Source: Trichoplax adhaerens
Lineage: Eukaryota; Placozoa; Uniplacotomia; Trichoplacea; Trichoplacidae
Assembly (NCBI RefSeq): GCF_000150275.1
Contig: NW_002060961.1
Coordinates: forward strand, 111,012 to 175,011
Length of the DNA stretch: 64,000 bases
Direction of reading: 5' to 3'
How positions within the stretch are numbered: the stretch's first letter is position 1; each line of letters opens with the position of its first letter. Of the stretch, positions 26,101 through 37,529 are shown piece after piece. The notes below the pieces were generated by a model. It searched no databases. It saw only the letters and a program-made list of their open reading frames with translations, and had not been told where the DNA came from. The position numbers were made by a program, and so were the translations under genes.

Positions 26101-29100
26101 CCTTTGTGCAAATATTTGCTAATATAATGACAATTATAGCTGTCATTTCTTAGCGGAAAATCATTAATTTGGAAAAGAGGATATCGAACGCATAGTAGAA
26201 TAATTTAGTACCTGTACAAACTAAATTCTTAGCAAACCTGTTAGTTTAATTAAAGGGCTCAAGTCTCTCTTGCGGTTAAATTCATCGTAAACGTAGCAGG
26301 GAACTTCAGTTTTAGAAAACTTACTGGATACATAAGCACATGCCCCTGATGTAATCCATTGGAAGTAGAAAGTACAATCAATTTCATTAACGAATTCTGG
26401 CGAGCCCTAGGATAAAATAGTACGGATGTTTTAATATTAGCGGGGGTAAGAATTTATCTAAACTAAACTTATATACTGTATATTCTTATTATGATTTAAT
26501 AGAATCCAGATGAATTTATAGCTATAATTAGGCAAAATAGATGATAAAACTTGAGCAAAATTCGTCAAACTCTCCTTAAGATCGCAATTACAAAATAAAT
26601 TGTTTGCTATACGTGCTATAAGATATGAAAGTCTTTTTATATAGATTTTGATAGCTTTTTAGATTTTATGTTGAATTATTGTTATCAAAGAAATCAACAC
26701 TTAAATCCACTTATTTTTGAGTTAAAAAACAACTCACTGTTAGACATGGATTAAAGGTATAATTTCAAATTCATGCTCTAACACCAGACCTCTAACCTGC
26801 TACATTTATAAGATACTTTTTACCAAAAACGCAGCTTTTCACTCATAATAATTCATAGACTTACTAATATACATCCGCGTGTGAATAGAATGGTAATATT
26901 TATTTACTTAAGGTACATAATTTTAAATTCATGCTGTAATAAATTATGTGCGATAATCATTAAAGTTGCAAAAATATTTTTGTTCCATAACCATTTTGTA
27001 TCATTCTTGATGTACGGTACCGTAGTTAAAATACTGTTACATGCTATAAATCGCAATTTTTTGTTATCCACGGAATGAAAATCTCAGAATAAAGAAGAAG
27101 AGATTAAACTTTGACTAATAACGCTATGTATAGAGATACAAAGCTGTTGCTATTTAATATTTTTAATATTTTTACTAATAGCGTTACTGGTCACATACCG
27201 AAATATGCAGAGCTCTAAGCTATTCCATTTATAGGATAATTTATACTTAAGATGCAACATTTCATTCATACTTATGCATAAACTTACTAGTGTATTTCCG
27301 CATCGAAATAAGATAGTTGTATTTATTTTTGTGCCAGGACGAAATTGGCAACTTGTCGTGCTCCGATATGTTAGGCTGAATCCGTGGCTGCTATCATTTG
27401 TCAAACTAACGATTGGATTGAATGTATAACTGCCAATATCTTCGGACACAGGTGCTGATATTTTGGATACGATGCGGCAAACTGCTGTAGCAGGTGGACA
27501 ATCAATCGTTGGTTTAGTATGATTATTTAATCCGCTGCATATATTTATTAGAAACATTTGATTTGATGGTGAAGAACATTTCCATGTCCTGTTGAAACAT
27601 ATCCATGGTATAAAGAGTAAATTTACATTTAATTTCTTATATCCTGAAATTAACAATCTTTTAACCAACAAGAATATACAATTAATCTATTAACGCCGAA
27701 TCAATTTGTCAGAGCTTGTTTGTGTATTTAATGCTTGCTAATTCTTAATCTTGTCATAACATAATTCAGAGCTCTTTGAATCGACATTTTAAATTGAATA
27801 TTAGGCAAAGTGAATTTAGGATTTTACAGTATGCTCATAAAACTATAGTTTAGTATTGATTACATCCATAACAGTCAAGCACAGTATCTAGAGTCGTAAG
27901 ATTATGGAATATTCTTAATTAGTGCACTACCTATTTTGACTAATGGATAGCAATAATGATTTCGATTTGTGTGATTTATTAAGCAAGCGAGCATGATAAT
28001 TTAACTATTAGCTATAAAAGTAGATTCAGAAGTAAAACTGCTTATCGATTTTGATATAAATTAAATTTCCGTATGTCAGCCAGTAACGATCTCTTTCTTA
28101 TTTTATCAAATCACATGATTTGTATAATATTAATTCTACTATGATAGATTAGATAAACCTTTATATTAAAGGAAAATAAAATAAATAAATAATACTACAA
28201 TATCAAGACAAATATCCCTAAACTCTTATTATTGAATCGACTACTAGAATGCTCAATCTACCAATTCCAGTTAAAATCTACACATTGTTCTAGTCTAGCA
28301 CATAAGACCTATTAAGCCATGCACATAAATAATATATATTGGATATGTGCCATACATATGTGCAAGCTAAATATAAACAGCGAATTGAGTTGATGTCTGT
28401 AGTTAAAAAATTTTATGGAGCAAGCTCATCTGCTTTCAAGATAATATGTCCAGCTCTTTAATATTCAATTTCAAACCCTGAACTCAAAAATTTAATCAAA
28501 AAATATCTGGTGTTCCAATCTTGTAGTATGCATATAATTTCAGTTAAACAATCAATGATTGAATGCAGTATATCTGTTGTACAGTAGTTGAATTAGTGGA
28601 TTTAGTTCATGTCCATGGATACGAAAACCTTAATAAACTAATCTATTCATATACCACACTAATGCAAGCAACTCGCCTGAATTGAAATAAAATTAAAAAA
28701 GACGGCACTATTCTCGAGATCTGATGCATTTCATGAAGTCAATCATTGCTTAAATAAGATTTCTAACAAAATAATCCTTCCTTATATCTAATAACATATT
28801 TGGATTAGTTTCGGCTTTAAACCAGAAGAATATATTGCCTTAATAAATTGACTAGCTATTGCCTTGAAAAATTATCAGATTTATGCGTAAACTGAATCGA
28901 GATGTAAGATATGGCTTGCCGATAGTAAAATTTGAATAGATTATACTAGTTTATTTCTGTGTGAGATAAAAATATGAGAAACTGCTAGCTAGCAAATAGA
29001 ATATAAATTGTGAGAACGCCTATACTGCATATAGTTCAGACCATTCAGATAGTAATTTGCCATAATACGTATTGTTCGGTTAGCAGCTTTAGGCATAATA

Positions 29101-29814
29101 CCATGATAATGAGAGCATTTCGAATTTTAGCCGCATTTTAATATAGGAAATCCCATATGGTACTTTTCAAGACAGTAAATTGGAGTGAAGATTGCATTAA
29201 TATAATCTAATTCTCTCATTCAGGCGCAAAATTTTCAAGGAATAAATATGATTTCTGCAGTGCATAACACCAAGCTAACATTCATATCTTCCCGCTGGCT
29301 TTTATCAAGCTGCGGTGATAATTGATCGAATGTTAGACTAAAAATGACAACAGACTTTTGAAATTAGCGCTAATTAAAAGTATTACGATCGCCAAGGCGA
29401 CAATTACTGAGTTTTAGTGTTAATTTCTAATATCGATTCTTTTGCATACTAAAAGGAACTAGAGCAGAGACTTTAACTGGCATGTTGATACAGTATGAAC
29501 TAGTTTAATATAGATATCTTCTTTTCCGCCAAAAAATAAAAAGTACAGAACCGCAATATCAGAAACTGTAACATTAATATCATTCAGAGGTTTATGATGA
29601 GGACGTAGCTAGACCAATATAAATGCTCTTGTAAACTTATTTCTAGAAAAGCCGAGTCGCTAATAGTAGCTAAACGGAAACAAACTTACCCATTAAGATA
29701 AGATAGGTATTGGTATTTGCTCGATAGATTATTTATGAGACAAGTTTCATGTGCTTTAAAGATAGCTAAGGATAGAATGATCCATAATACGATGATAAAT
29801 TGGCGGTTTAGCAT
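17114..29814 (-). CDS. CI-MPR-like receptor with 12 CIMR repeats, complete
   Basis: Thirteen exons, 5' to 3': 29814-29690, 27588-27288, 26406-26238, 25784-25492, 25307-24586, 24453-23841, 23252-22976, 22383-21909, 21812-21665, 21438-19201, 17874-17798, 17585-17397 and 17174-17114. All phases agree; total 5688 nt, 1895 residues. It starts with a signal peptide (MLNRQFIIVLWIILSLAIF). Twelve repeats of about 150 residues follow, each with Y.IN.C, C..A.C, a long strand ending F.C, G.P.F, C.Y.F.W and a final AC. Exon 12 carries the single membrane helix (TIIVIVVSAFIICTL). The last two exons give a cytoplasmic tail of about 35 residues ending EEMSDLTPIVT, acidic but without a clear DXXLL box. Vertebrate CI-MPR has 15 repeats and about 2490 residues, so this is a shorter relative. 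The family ferries phosphomannosyl lysosomal enzymes from Golgi to endosome. Ligand here is unknown; only some repeats keep Glu/Tyr at the binding spacing. The gene is a paralog of the fragment at 1-1.5 kb. Confidence 0.93.
22467..22724 (+). repeat. Diverged direct repeat in an intron
   Basis: Segments near 22467-22507 and 22686-22724 resemble each other (acaaatg, then acttctgat or tttctgat, then acag). They lie about 220 bases apart in the intron between exons 7 and 8 of the CI-MPR-like gene. This may be a partial duplication of intron sequence; the match is imperfect. Confidence 0.4.
27589..29689 (-). other. First intron of the CI-MPR-like gene
   Basis: A 2.1 kb intron separates the signal-peptide exon from the first repeat exon. 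It is the longest intron of the gene. It is AT-rich, with no coding frame or repeat that I can support. Confidence 0.75.
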
Positions 29815-31789
29815 CGTTGTAACATGAAGGAAAGTTACGTAAAATCTGCTTTTTTGCGTTCAATCTGCCGTTAATTAGAAATTACTGTCAACATTAACTG
29901 CTGCAATCTCTTAAAGTACCATAGACATACGAACAATGCTAAAAGTGAATAAATGAACCTTAGTAGTTTTTGGTCTTGGTAGTTATGTAGCAATAATGAT
30001 AAATTATTAGGCGGAGTTTGGAATGTGTCCAAGAAATGTTGTGACAGTTCTGCAATGTAATAACAGATTTGTTCCTAAAAGCCATAATATTATGACGAAT
30101 TCCATAAATATTATTTTTAGGTGTGAAATGAAGGGCAGTTTAAACTCACAATTCTCGCAAGTTGATGTTGTAGAATTGCTTATAAAAATAATGTATAATA
30201 AGTGGAGAATAAACATTTCAGTATATACGCTTTAATAGAATATAAGAGAATATAAATGTTTCGACAAATAGTTTATCCTTACCTTGGCACGAAATCACAT
30301 TTATTGAAGATTATTATTAATAGTAAATAATGGCCGTAAAGCTATTTCAAAGATGCTAATTGGATAAATTGATACTTTTTACCTAGTCCTATATCATCAA
30401 GCATGGCCTTGATCTCTATGTTATGTTTTAAAAGTACGGTAATACACAATTAAATGTTTAAAATCATAGCTATAAAAACTTTGCAAACAAAGTCAAAAGA
30501 AGGAATTTAGATTATGATCTCTAATGCTGTATAGGCAGGTGTCAGCTTCCTCTGTCTATGTTATACTGTGTATAATCTGTAGTAGATTGCTTAGGTGATA
30601 TATCTAACTTTACCAAATAAGCATGGTATAGTATTAAACTGCCGATCACATATGATTTTGTCCCATTTCCTTTCTGATTCAATATTAGCAATCATCATTT
30701 GCTGCCCCTAACTCAGGTGCCACCATGTAACTTCTTGATGGCATGTCGTATGCATCTAATATCAGTTAATGATTTATAACACGAATATCATTGTTATTAA
30801 TGGCGCTGCTAAGGTTAAATGAAACAGTATAATAGATTTAATTTTACATCTGGTAGGTGTATAATCATGGTTATAAGATATTGTACTATATATACTAATA
30901 TCTGATAGCTTTTCTGAAGTAATTTCAATTATTTGTGAAGACAGTTGATGAGTTCTGTAAATATAATTGCCTCCAGCTGTTAGAAAATATAGAATATTAA
31001 TCCTACTTGTAACTGCACTGAATAAACTTGGCGCATTATAGAAGCTACTATAGCATACAGTTGTAGCATGATTCAAACCCTACATAATTTGGCTCCAGGT
31101 AGGTAAGCTTTGTGATAAAACAAAAATCAGCTTAACTCTACCAATTTCCATCAGAACGATCAATAAGGCCTGCATGACTTCTATCTTGAAGTCAATTTTC
31201 CGATATTACTACACCATATGTGATTTACTGCACGTATACGGGATACAATGCTATATTATATTCCAATGTGGCGTAATAAATTCTTGCAGAAAATCACACT
31301 TCTCCTTTTACACTATTCTATTGTGAAAATATACTTTGAAATGTTACGGTTAATAGAAGTAGATATGTACATGCCTTCTAAACGGCATCACTAATTCTCG
31401 CAGATTATTAATGGCTTTATTAATTGATCAGCCGACATCTTACTGGTTAATGGTGCAATATGCTATCTTTCTGTAAATGTTTGCCAACTAATTACCTGGC
31501 ACTAAACAGAATTACTAAGATTACACTGGATAAATTTCATAACTTAAAGCTCCCTTAACGCAAACTAGCATGCAACCATATTACAGTGATGATAAAGTTA
31601 TGGCATAGATATTCTAACTTTATCTGACTATAAACTAAGATAGTTATTGTTAAATTCAATTCCAGGATATTATTGCCTTGATTGGCCATTGAGCTATATA
31701 GTGAATATTTCTTCGAAATTACCATGATTAATGGTCAATAAGTATGGAACCTGATAAAAAAGTCAATGCCCAGTATCTATTAGACAGCT
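29815..31789. other. Upstream region of the CI-MPR-like gene with one odd frame
   Basis: This should hold the promoter and 5' UTR of the CI-MPR-like gene. A minus-strand frame at 30774-31076, extended upstream by one stop, reads NHATTVCYSSF and later SYNHDYTPTRC then SIILF. That recalls the Cys and strand order of a CIMR repeat, but the W..AC end and good splice sites are missing. No other feature was found. Confidence 0.35.
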
Positions 31790-32735
31790 CTATCTTCTAT
31801 CCGCCTCCATATTGATAGCAAAAATATGGTATTTAGCTAGCATTCGCTCTAGAAATTCAATTAGTAATCCCAGAATGGACAAGTTTGACTCCTTTAGAAA
31901 TAATTCAGAAATATTTTATTGTTTAAATTAATTACTGCATAGAGCTCCCTAATACGACTAGTAAACAATGAGACTACGATTACCATTATTATGAAACAGT
32001 AAAATAATTTAGGCGAGTCTGCCATCTTTTGGCGACATTCTCGGACGGTGTCAAATACAATGATAGCTAATATTCAATGTTCAAATTATCAAGCACTAGG
32101 CAATCTTAGGTAATAGCACAATATCTTGTATATTAGATAATCCACCTATTCATTATCAAGATGTTCAAAATAATTCGTGATAAGAGAAAGACGAGCCATA
32201 ATCAATATGCCGACAAATATGTGAGCCGACCTAGATTAACTTCAACATTTTAGCTGATACATGTTCTTCGAAAATCTATTATTATTATGGTGCCGTTCGC
32301 ACATAATTCGATCAAAGCTTGAACATCTGTCAGAATAAACATCTATGACTAACAAGTTTTCGATATATAATACCATAAAGGTACATATCTTGGCGCATTG
32401 ATACGGTCATCCCACCCCTTTCCCGCCCTTGGAGAGCTCGGCAAGCTTTATATACTTCCTCGGAGTTGCTCAAGTCATAGTTTGCTAAACGACTCACATT
32501 CCGACATACAAAATCAACAATTTTTGCCGTCGAGAGATATATTCTAGTATATTATGATAACTGGCTAGTTATGAGTGCTTTAAAATGAGCGTGGGCAACC
32601 TATTCGCTCCAAATAAAGCAAATCAATAGAATATAGAACTGCAATGATGTTGGAATCGGAAGGAAATTACTTTATCAAAATTTTAGTATGGAGGCGAGCA
32701 CTTCTGAAGATAAAGTTTCTGGAAGAACAGAAATC
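31790..32735 (-). CDS. Tentative multi-exon gene fragment, unrecognised
   Basis: Five segments on the minus strand, 32735-32671, 32543-32416, 32326-32261, 32066-31984 and 31891-31790, join with matching phases (2, 1, 1, 0) to give 147 residues and a TAG stop. The composition is protein-like rather than AT-noise: DFVCRNVSRLANYD, EEVYKACRALQGRER, VQALIELC, FDTVRECRQKMADSPK and LIEFLERMLAKYH look like amphipathic helices. Two donors (GTGGGA and GTATCA) are weak, and no start was found. A possible first exon is the ATG at about 33603 (MDDIDSILLGW, phase 2 donor), but the exons between are missing. It may be the 3' end of an all-helical protein, or a decaying copy. No family is recognised. Confidence 0.35.
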
Positions 32736-34031
32736 CTGAAATTCAACTTTGTATACGTAAATTGTCAAGCTTTGAGCAAGTGCAAACAGAAAATTTTAAA
32801 TCATTTACTGTAGTTAATAGCACCTATCAGTGTGATCCTAAGCTATTTTGTATGCCAACTGTTATATTATTAAAATTACTATAATTAAAGCTATATCCTC
32901 GAGATGACAAATGCAATTTTTTAAATATATTTGCATTATATCAACTTGAATACGTAGACAACCTACTCTAGCAAATAATATGGCAATATCACTAATAACA
33001 GCTAGGTAGGTATAAACTAATCGCAATCAGATTTTGTTGAACACAACAGCTAAACAGACTTCAATGCATTTCGTGGCATAAAAATGCAAATGTTATAGAA
33101 TCCAAAAGTCTGATTAGTACCAAACCGATATCTAAATACGGTACATTATTCTGAGAAATTGAAAAGATACAGAAATGAATAATAATAAGAGATAAAACTT
33201 TGTAATGAGGCATAATAATAATAAAATCTTGATAGCTAGCATTACCGAATAGAAATAATCTGACATTCGTATTACAGTTTGCAAAATCAGGTAAATAAAA
33301 TTCACCGTAATAACTGACAAAGGTAAGTTAATCACGAATTGGAAAGAGGTTTTAAAGTGCTACTGCGATACGATGTATTGATAAGTAGCGCGAGTAGTAT
33401 GATTCTGTAATCAACAATAATATCGTAATAAGCATGATAAATTATCTTACTACAACGTCAAGTTGTTATAGTCGAAACGATTACATGTGCAGCACATATC
33501 AATGGGTTTCTAATTAATATTACTTTATAAACTTTCATGCAATATAATAGTGTATAGTAGATCCCGCACCATCCCAACAGGATGGAATCGATATCGTCCA
33601 TCATTCGTTACTTATACTAATTTTGAATAGGAGACAACAGATATTAGTGAAAATTCTTGCGATACTTATTAATATCGTACATTAAGGATCATACAAAATC
33701 TTGACGAATTACGTACTAGTAATAGCCTAGTATCCTTAGGCAGTCACTTTAGGAATATATGATTACAGTTTTGGGGACTGCATTTATGCAGAAATAGATA
33801 TATCATGTGCATATTCTATATGCTGCTAGAGCAATTAAACAACTCTTCCGAATATTCTAGTATTATTTTTCGGAATATTCATATGTCGAATAATAGACCA
33901 AAATAAATATCTCTTTTCATGTTAAGTAACCATCGTCGATTTAACTACATTGGCTACCTATATGACAGAATTTTTTTAACTATTTTGATATCGAATGTTG
34001 ACTAAGCATATTCATTTTATGAAGACGCTAT
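32736..34031. other. Intergenic or unresolved 5' part of the tentative gene
   Basis: AT-rich. It includes the possible start exon near 33603 described with the tentative gene and should include the 3' UTR of the TFIIE-alpha gene just below 34032. The hydrophobic minus frame at 33132-33335 looks like AT-rich noise. Confidence 0.4.
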
Positions 34032-35261
34032 TTAGTAGTACTGATTATAGGCATCTTGGCACAATGCTACATATTTTTCATATTCATCACTAGTCATCTG
34101 ATCGATGATTTTTTGATCAATATCATCTATTGAATAAGTTTCTCCATTGACTACCATTTCAAAATTGCTTTCTTCTTCCACACCATGAGGTTCATCATCG
34201 ACAAAATTGCCACCAATAGCTTCTTCATCTTGGTCGCCGCTCACCCCGACACCTTTAAAACGATCTTCCTTTGCTGTTGGCTTATTGTTGGACGCTAGCT
34301 CATGGGCTAGCAACTCTGGCAATATACCCGTATCATGTTCGTGGCCAGTTTCACGGGTGGGTTGAGAATCGACTGCCTTATAGAAATCGGGCTGATCAGT
34401 AGAGTTTTCATCGTCTTGTTGATCAATGACAGTACTTTTGGCCATCCAGCTTGGCTTTTCCATTTTAGGTTTATCGTTAACGTTGTCTAATTCACCTTTA
34501 ACATTCACTCCTACAACTTGTTCATACATATTGTCAATTGATGGCATATTAGGTTTAGAGGATCTGCTAGTATTTGATCGGTAATCGCGATTATTGGTTG
34601 GGGCAACATACGGTTCGGGCTCAAGTATTTCCGGAGCAAGGTTAATGTTATCGGCTGATTTTAGAATATCGAAAATTGGGCGATGTTGCTCATTAAAACT
34701 AACCAGGCTGCTGGTTCTCACTTTACTAGCTTCAATTTCGCTCGTATCTTCTTCAACTGGTGTAGAACAGTACGAGCACAGTAGTTTCTGTTCGATGGGA
34801 TCTAACAACTGGCCAACGTCCGTATCTTCGTAACGATTATTACAGAAAGGGCAATAAAATGACGGTCTGTTTCTGGAAAAACTTTCTTCATTTTGTATTC
34901 TTTTCCTAATGTGATCTAATTTATACTTGATAACATTGATAAGTACTTTAAAATTGATGTAATGGAATGTATAGCGGCTGGTACGGCCATCAGCTGTTTC
35001 ATTTAATTGCTTACTTTTAATAATTTTGTCCCTTTTTAAAACTGCCAAAATCAACCTTAACTGTTTCTGCTCCATTTTTAGCAATTCACGAATATCATCC
35101 TCTTTGATACATGGCTTTTTAATTAAAAGATCAACAACGATATTTTCTTCTGGGCTATAGTAAGAATTCATGACTGTCTTTACCAGCTTGATCAATTTCT
35201 CTGGTACTTCTTGAATCACTTCATTGCTAGGAGCAGTTTGATTGATTGATATCTCACTCAT
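34032..35261 (-). CDS. GTF2E1: Transcription initiation factor IIE subunit alpha
   Basis: A single uninterrupted frame of 409 residues, close to the roughly 440 of the human subunit and unusual here for lacking introns. Residues about 20-120 form the winged-helix region typical of TFIIE-alpha (LLIKKPCIKEDDIRELL, then LRLILAVLKRDKIIKSK). A zinc ribbon follows with Cys137 and Cys140 (YCPFC) and Cys162 and Cys165 (CSYC). The rest is acidic and low in complexity, with a conserved-looking C-terminal segment (SIDDIDQKIIDQM, then SDEYEKYV). TFIIE-alpha pairs with TFIIE-beta at RNA polymerase II promoters, recruits TFIIH and stimulates its helicase and kinase. The start at 35261 is the first Met and leaves a normal N-terminus. 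The gene is divergent from PCNP, with about 2.3 kb between the starts. Confidence 0.95.
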   Translation of the reverse strand: MSEISINQTAPSNEVIQEVPEKLIKLVKTVMNSYYSPEENIVVDLLIKKPCIKEDDIRELLKMEQKQLRLILAVLKRDKIIKSKQLNETADGRTSRYTFHYINFKVLINVIKYKLDHIRKRIQNEESFSRNRPSFYCPFCNNRYEDTDVGQLLDPIEQKLLCSYCSTPVEEDTSEIEASKVRTSSLVSFNEQHRPIFDILKSADNINLAPEILEPEPYVAPTNNRDYRSNTSRSSKPNMPSIDNMYEQVVGVNVKGELDNVNDKPKMEKPSWMAKSTVIDQQDDENSTDQPDFYKAVDSQPTRETGHEHDTGILPELLAHELASNNKPTAKEDRFKGVGVSGDQDEEAIGGNFVDDEPHGVEEESNFEMVVNGETYSIDDIDQKIIDQMTSDEYEKYVALCQDAYNQYY

Positions 35262-36625
35262 CCTGTAGCCTACTCTATCGATTTTAGGTGGAAGAAAGCA
35301 GTAATAAGAAAGAGCTTATGCGAATAGCTATAATATCATACACTGGTGGGTAAACCTTTTCAATAGTATTTTCGATGACCTACTAAAGGATGTGTAGGGT
35401 TTATTTTACATTTGATACCTTTATGCAGTATAGTACGAATAACTACGACAAATTTGGTATCAATTGATCACTATTAAGTTAACAAGCTTAGTTCCAGTCC
35501 GTACTATTGAATTATGGCAATCTATTCTAGTCGTCAATCCAGTATCACGATCATTGACTCGCTACGGTCTTTTCTATGTCCTTCAATTAATGCTACATTG
35601 TAAAGATGGAAATAATAACGTTTATGGTTCACTGATGAAGACGATGTACTGTACAAATCAGGATCGGTCAATTTTCTTGTACTGCAGTAGTCCATGGTAA
35701 GGTTATAACGACTAATTTTTAAAGACGATGTGCAATATTCATATACGGACGTGATCTGTTTGCAAGTGCAAGTTGGCTATCATGAATGTCCTAATTTACT
35801 CAATGCTATAATCATGCCCTATCTTATAATAGTCGAAATAAAGTGCTAGGATGATCTAACGCTTAAAGGTATTTTTCATTCAGTAGTAAGCAATTGTACT
35901 CGTCTAGATGACTACAGTAAAGGTTATGAATAATGTTGTAAATGCAAACAAACTCTATCTTACTTGCAACTAATATGGTATACTCTCTACATGAATGGGA
36001 ATATGGCTGACAATTGGTCGATAGAAGGAATTATTCCACCGATCAAAGAGTAAGCCTATCTTTCTTCAACCTTATCCTGATAACAAGACGGATTACACTT
36101 TGCTCCTTCCATAACGAGTGAATAATTTAAAAAATCTAGACACCTATAGCATAATGATGGTCTTCATGGATGGAAATGACATGAAAATAGTCGACTTGGG
36201 TTCAAATTCATCTTAATCACCTTAAGAAGGAAGAAATTGGACAGCCTATCCATTCTCCCTCAATATCGACAGTGTACAAGTGTCTATTCAGCTACACTTG
36301 TGCAACTATCATGGCTAGTATCATACTGTCAAGTGTATTAGGCATGAAAGTCAATTTAACTAGGAGACATAATCCTATTGCATTGACTGTTGATGAATAA
36401 GATATCGATCGAGTTGATGGTTAACGTTAGACGATGAAGATTTACCTTGAATTTTTCAAAGATGGCTGCAAAAGTTGGCCAGAACGATTTGGTTGCCAAG
36501 TGAAATAGTTCAAGCAATATTTGCAAGAGAATAAGATGGAGCATCAGCTGTGTCTTGCTACTCAGACGCTATCACCAAGTCTATAGTAGACTGTATAGTT
36601 GTTCTTCCAGCGGTAAGTTCGTATC

Positions 36626-36725
36626 TACAGTGTACAGTCTTCGTTGTTAGAAGCATCCTGTACTGTACACTGTAATAAGTACAGTACAGTGTACAGTGTA
36701 CAGTACTCTATACTGTAACACGGTA
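36626..36725. repeat. GTAC-palindrome cluster
   Basis: A run of gtacagtacagtgtacagtg units with flanking inverted versions (tactgtacactgta), the same type of sequence as at 2695-2902. It lies upstream of PCNP. A smaller patch at 37384-37420 (cagtacagtacggtg) is nearer the PCNP start. Confidence 0.85.
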
Positions 36726-37383
36726 CTGAGTATTGTAGACACTTTTGGTAAAGAGTCCTACTGTAAAGAATCCTGCCGGCAATATCTGAGTGTATAGCGC
36801 GCATTCACCAGCCCAATTCCCATACGTGCCCATGTTAATCGTATTGATATCCAAGTCTTGTATGGCAGAAATAAGCAAGATGCAATCATTATGGCTGCTG
36901 CATGGTGCCCACTTTTAGCTGTAGGTTGAAGAGATTTTTCCCATCACGACAGCTGAAACTATTCTATAGGATAGTTTAGAGTCCCTGTGCATACTAATAG
37001 AGGTTTCTCACAGAAAATTCTCTTATTGACAATACTGTAGAAGGCCCTGTTAACCTTTGAACAGCTTTACGATGGCAACGTAACGTGACCATCACTCCTT
37101 TTTTCTGTTACTCAATTGAACTACTCGATGCAATATTTACGTGGAATTAGAAACAACGATAGGCTTTGGAGGCTATTCGATGTTTTATATGTAATTTACA
37201 TGAGATACTGCATCGAATGGTACTATACTTGAAGCTGAAATTCGTTCGGTATTGAAGATATTGCCAAAGAAAATAAAGAAAAGTTTTTATACTCAAGATT
37301 TTCGAGAAAGACATTACTGAGATCAAAGCCCGAGTCCGTCCGTTAGCCTACCGTATACTATAAGATGACTGTCATTGTACCCA

Positions 37384-37420
37384 TACAGTACAGTACGGTG
37401 TAGTTAAGTATCGTACGGTG
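37384..37420. repeat. Short GTAC tract near the PCNP start
   Basis: Contains tacagtacagtacgg and gtacgg motifs about 110 bases before the PCNP start codon, possibly inside the 5' UTR or its intron. Confidence 0.65.
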
Positions 37421-37529
37421 GGACTATTGCAGGCAGTATTTGGATATCCTTCATCAGTCGCCCCCTGGTCCACTCCAATTGCTCAAGTGCAATCTAATTT
37501 GTTGAACTTTTATTTCAGTTTGCATCACC

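Larger units (their letters stand above)
35262..37529. other. Divergent intergenic region (GTF2E1/PCNP)
   Basis: This holds the 5' ends of both flanking genes. An acceptor (tttatttcag, ending at 37518) lies 11 bases before the PCNP ATG, so PCNP has at least one non-coding 5' exon in this stretch, not located. GTAC-type tracts lie at 36626-36725 and 37384-37420. The plus-strand frame at 35464-35700 and the short frame from 36003 to a GTAAGC donor are not convincing genes. Confidence 0.55.

Noticed and set aside
30007-30235. Overlapping open frames on both strands
   Set aside because: Composition looks random, with no splice context, and neither frame fits the CI-MPR-like gene model.
33132-33335. 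Hydrophobic minus-strand frame resembling a membrane protein
   Set aside because: Rich in Leu, Ile and Phe as expected from AT-rich noise; no splice sites or neighbouring exons in phase.
35464-35700. Plus-strand ORF of 78 residues
   Set aside because: No domain, no splice partners and no homology that I recognise; it lies in the promoter region between two divergent genes.
36003-36050. Short frame MADNWSIEG ending at a GTAAGC donor, as an upstream PCNP exon
   Set aside because: Joining it to the PCNP exon puts the PCNP start region in the wrong frame.
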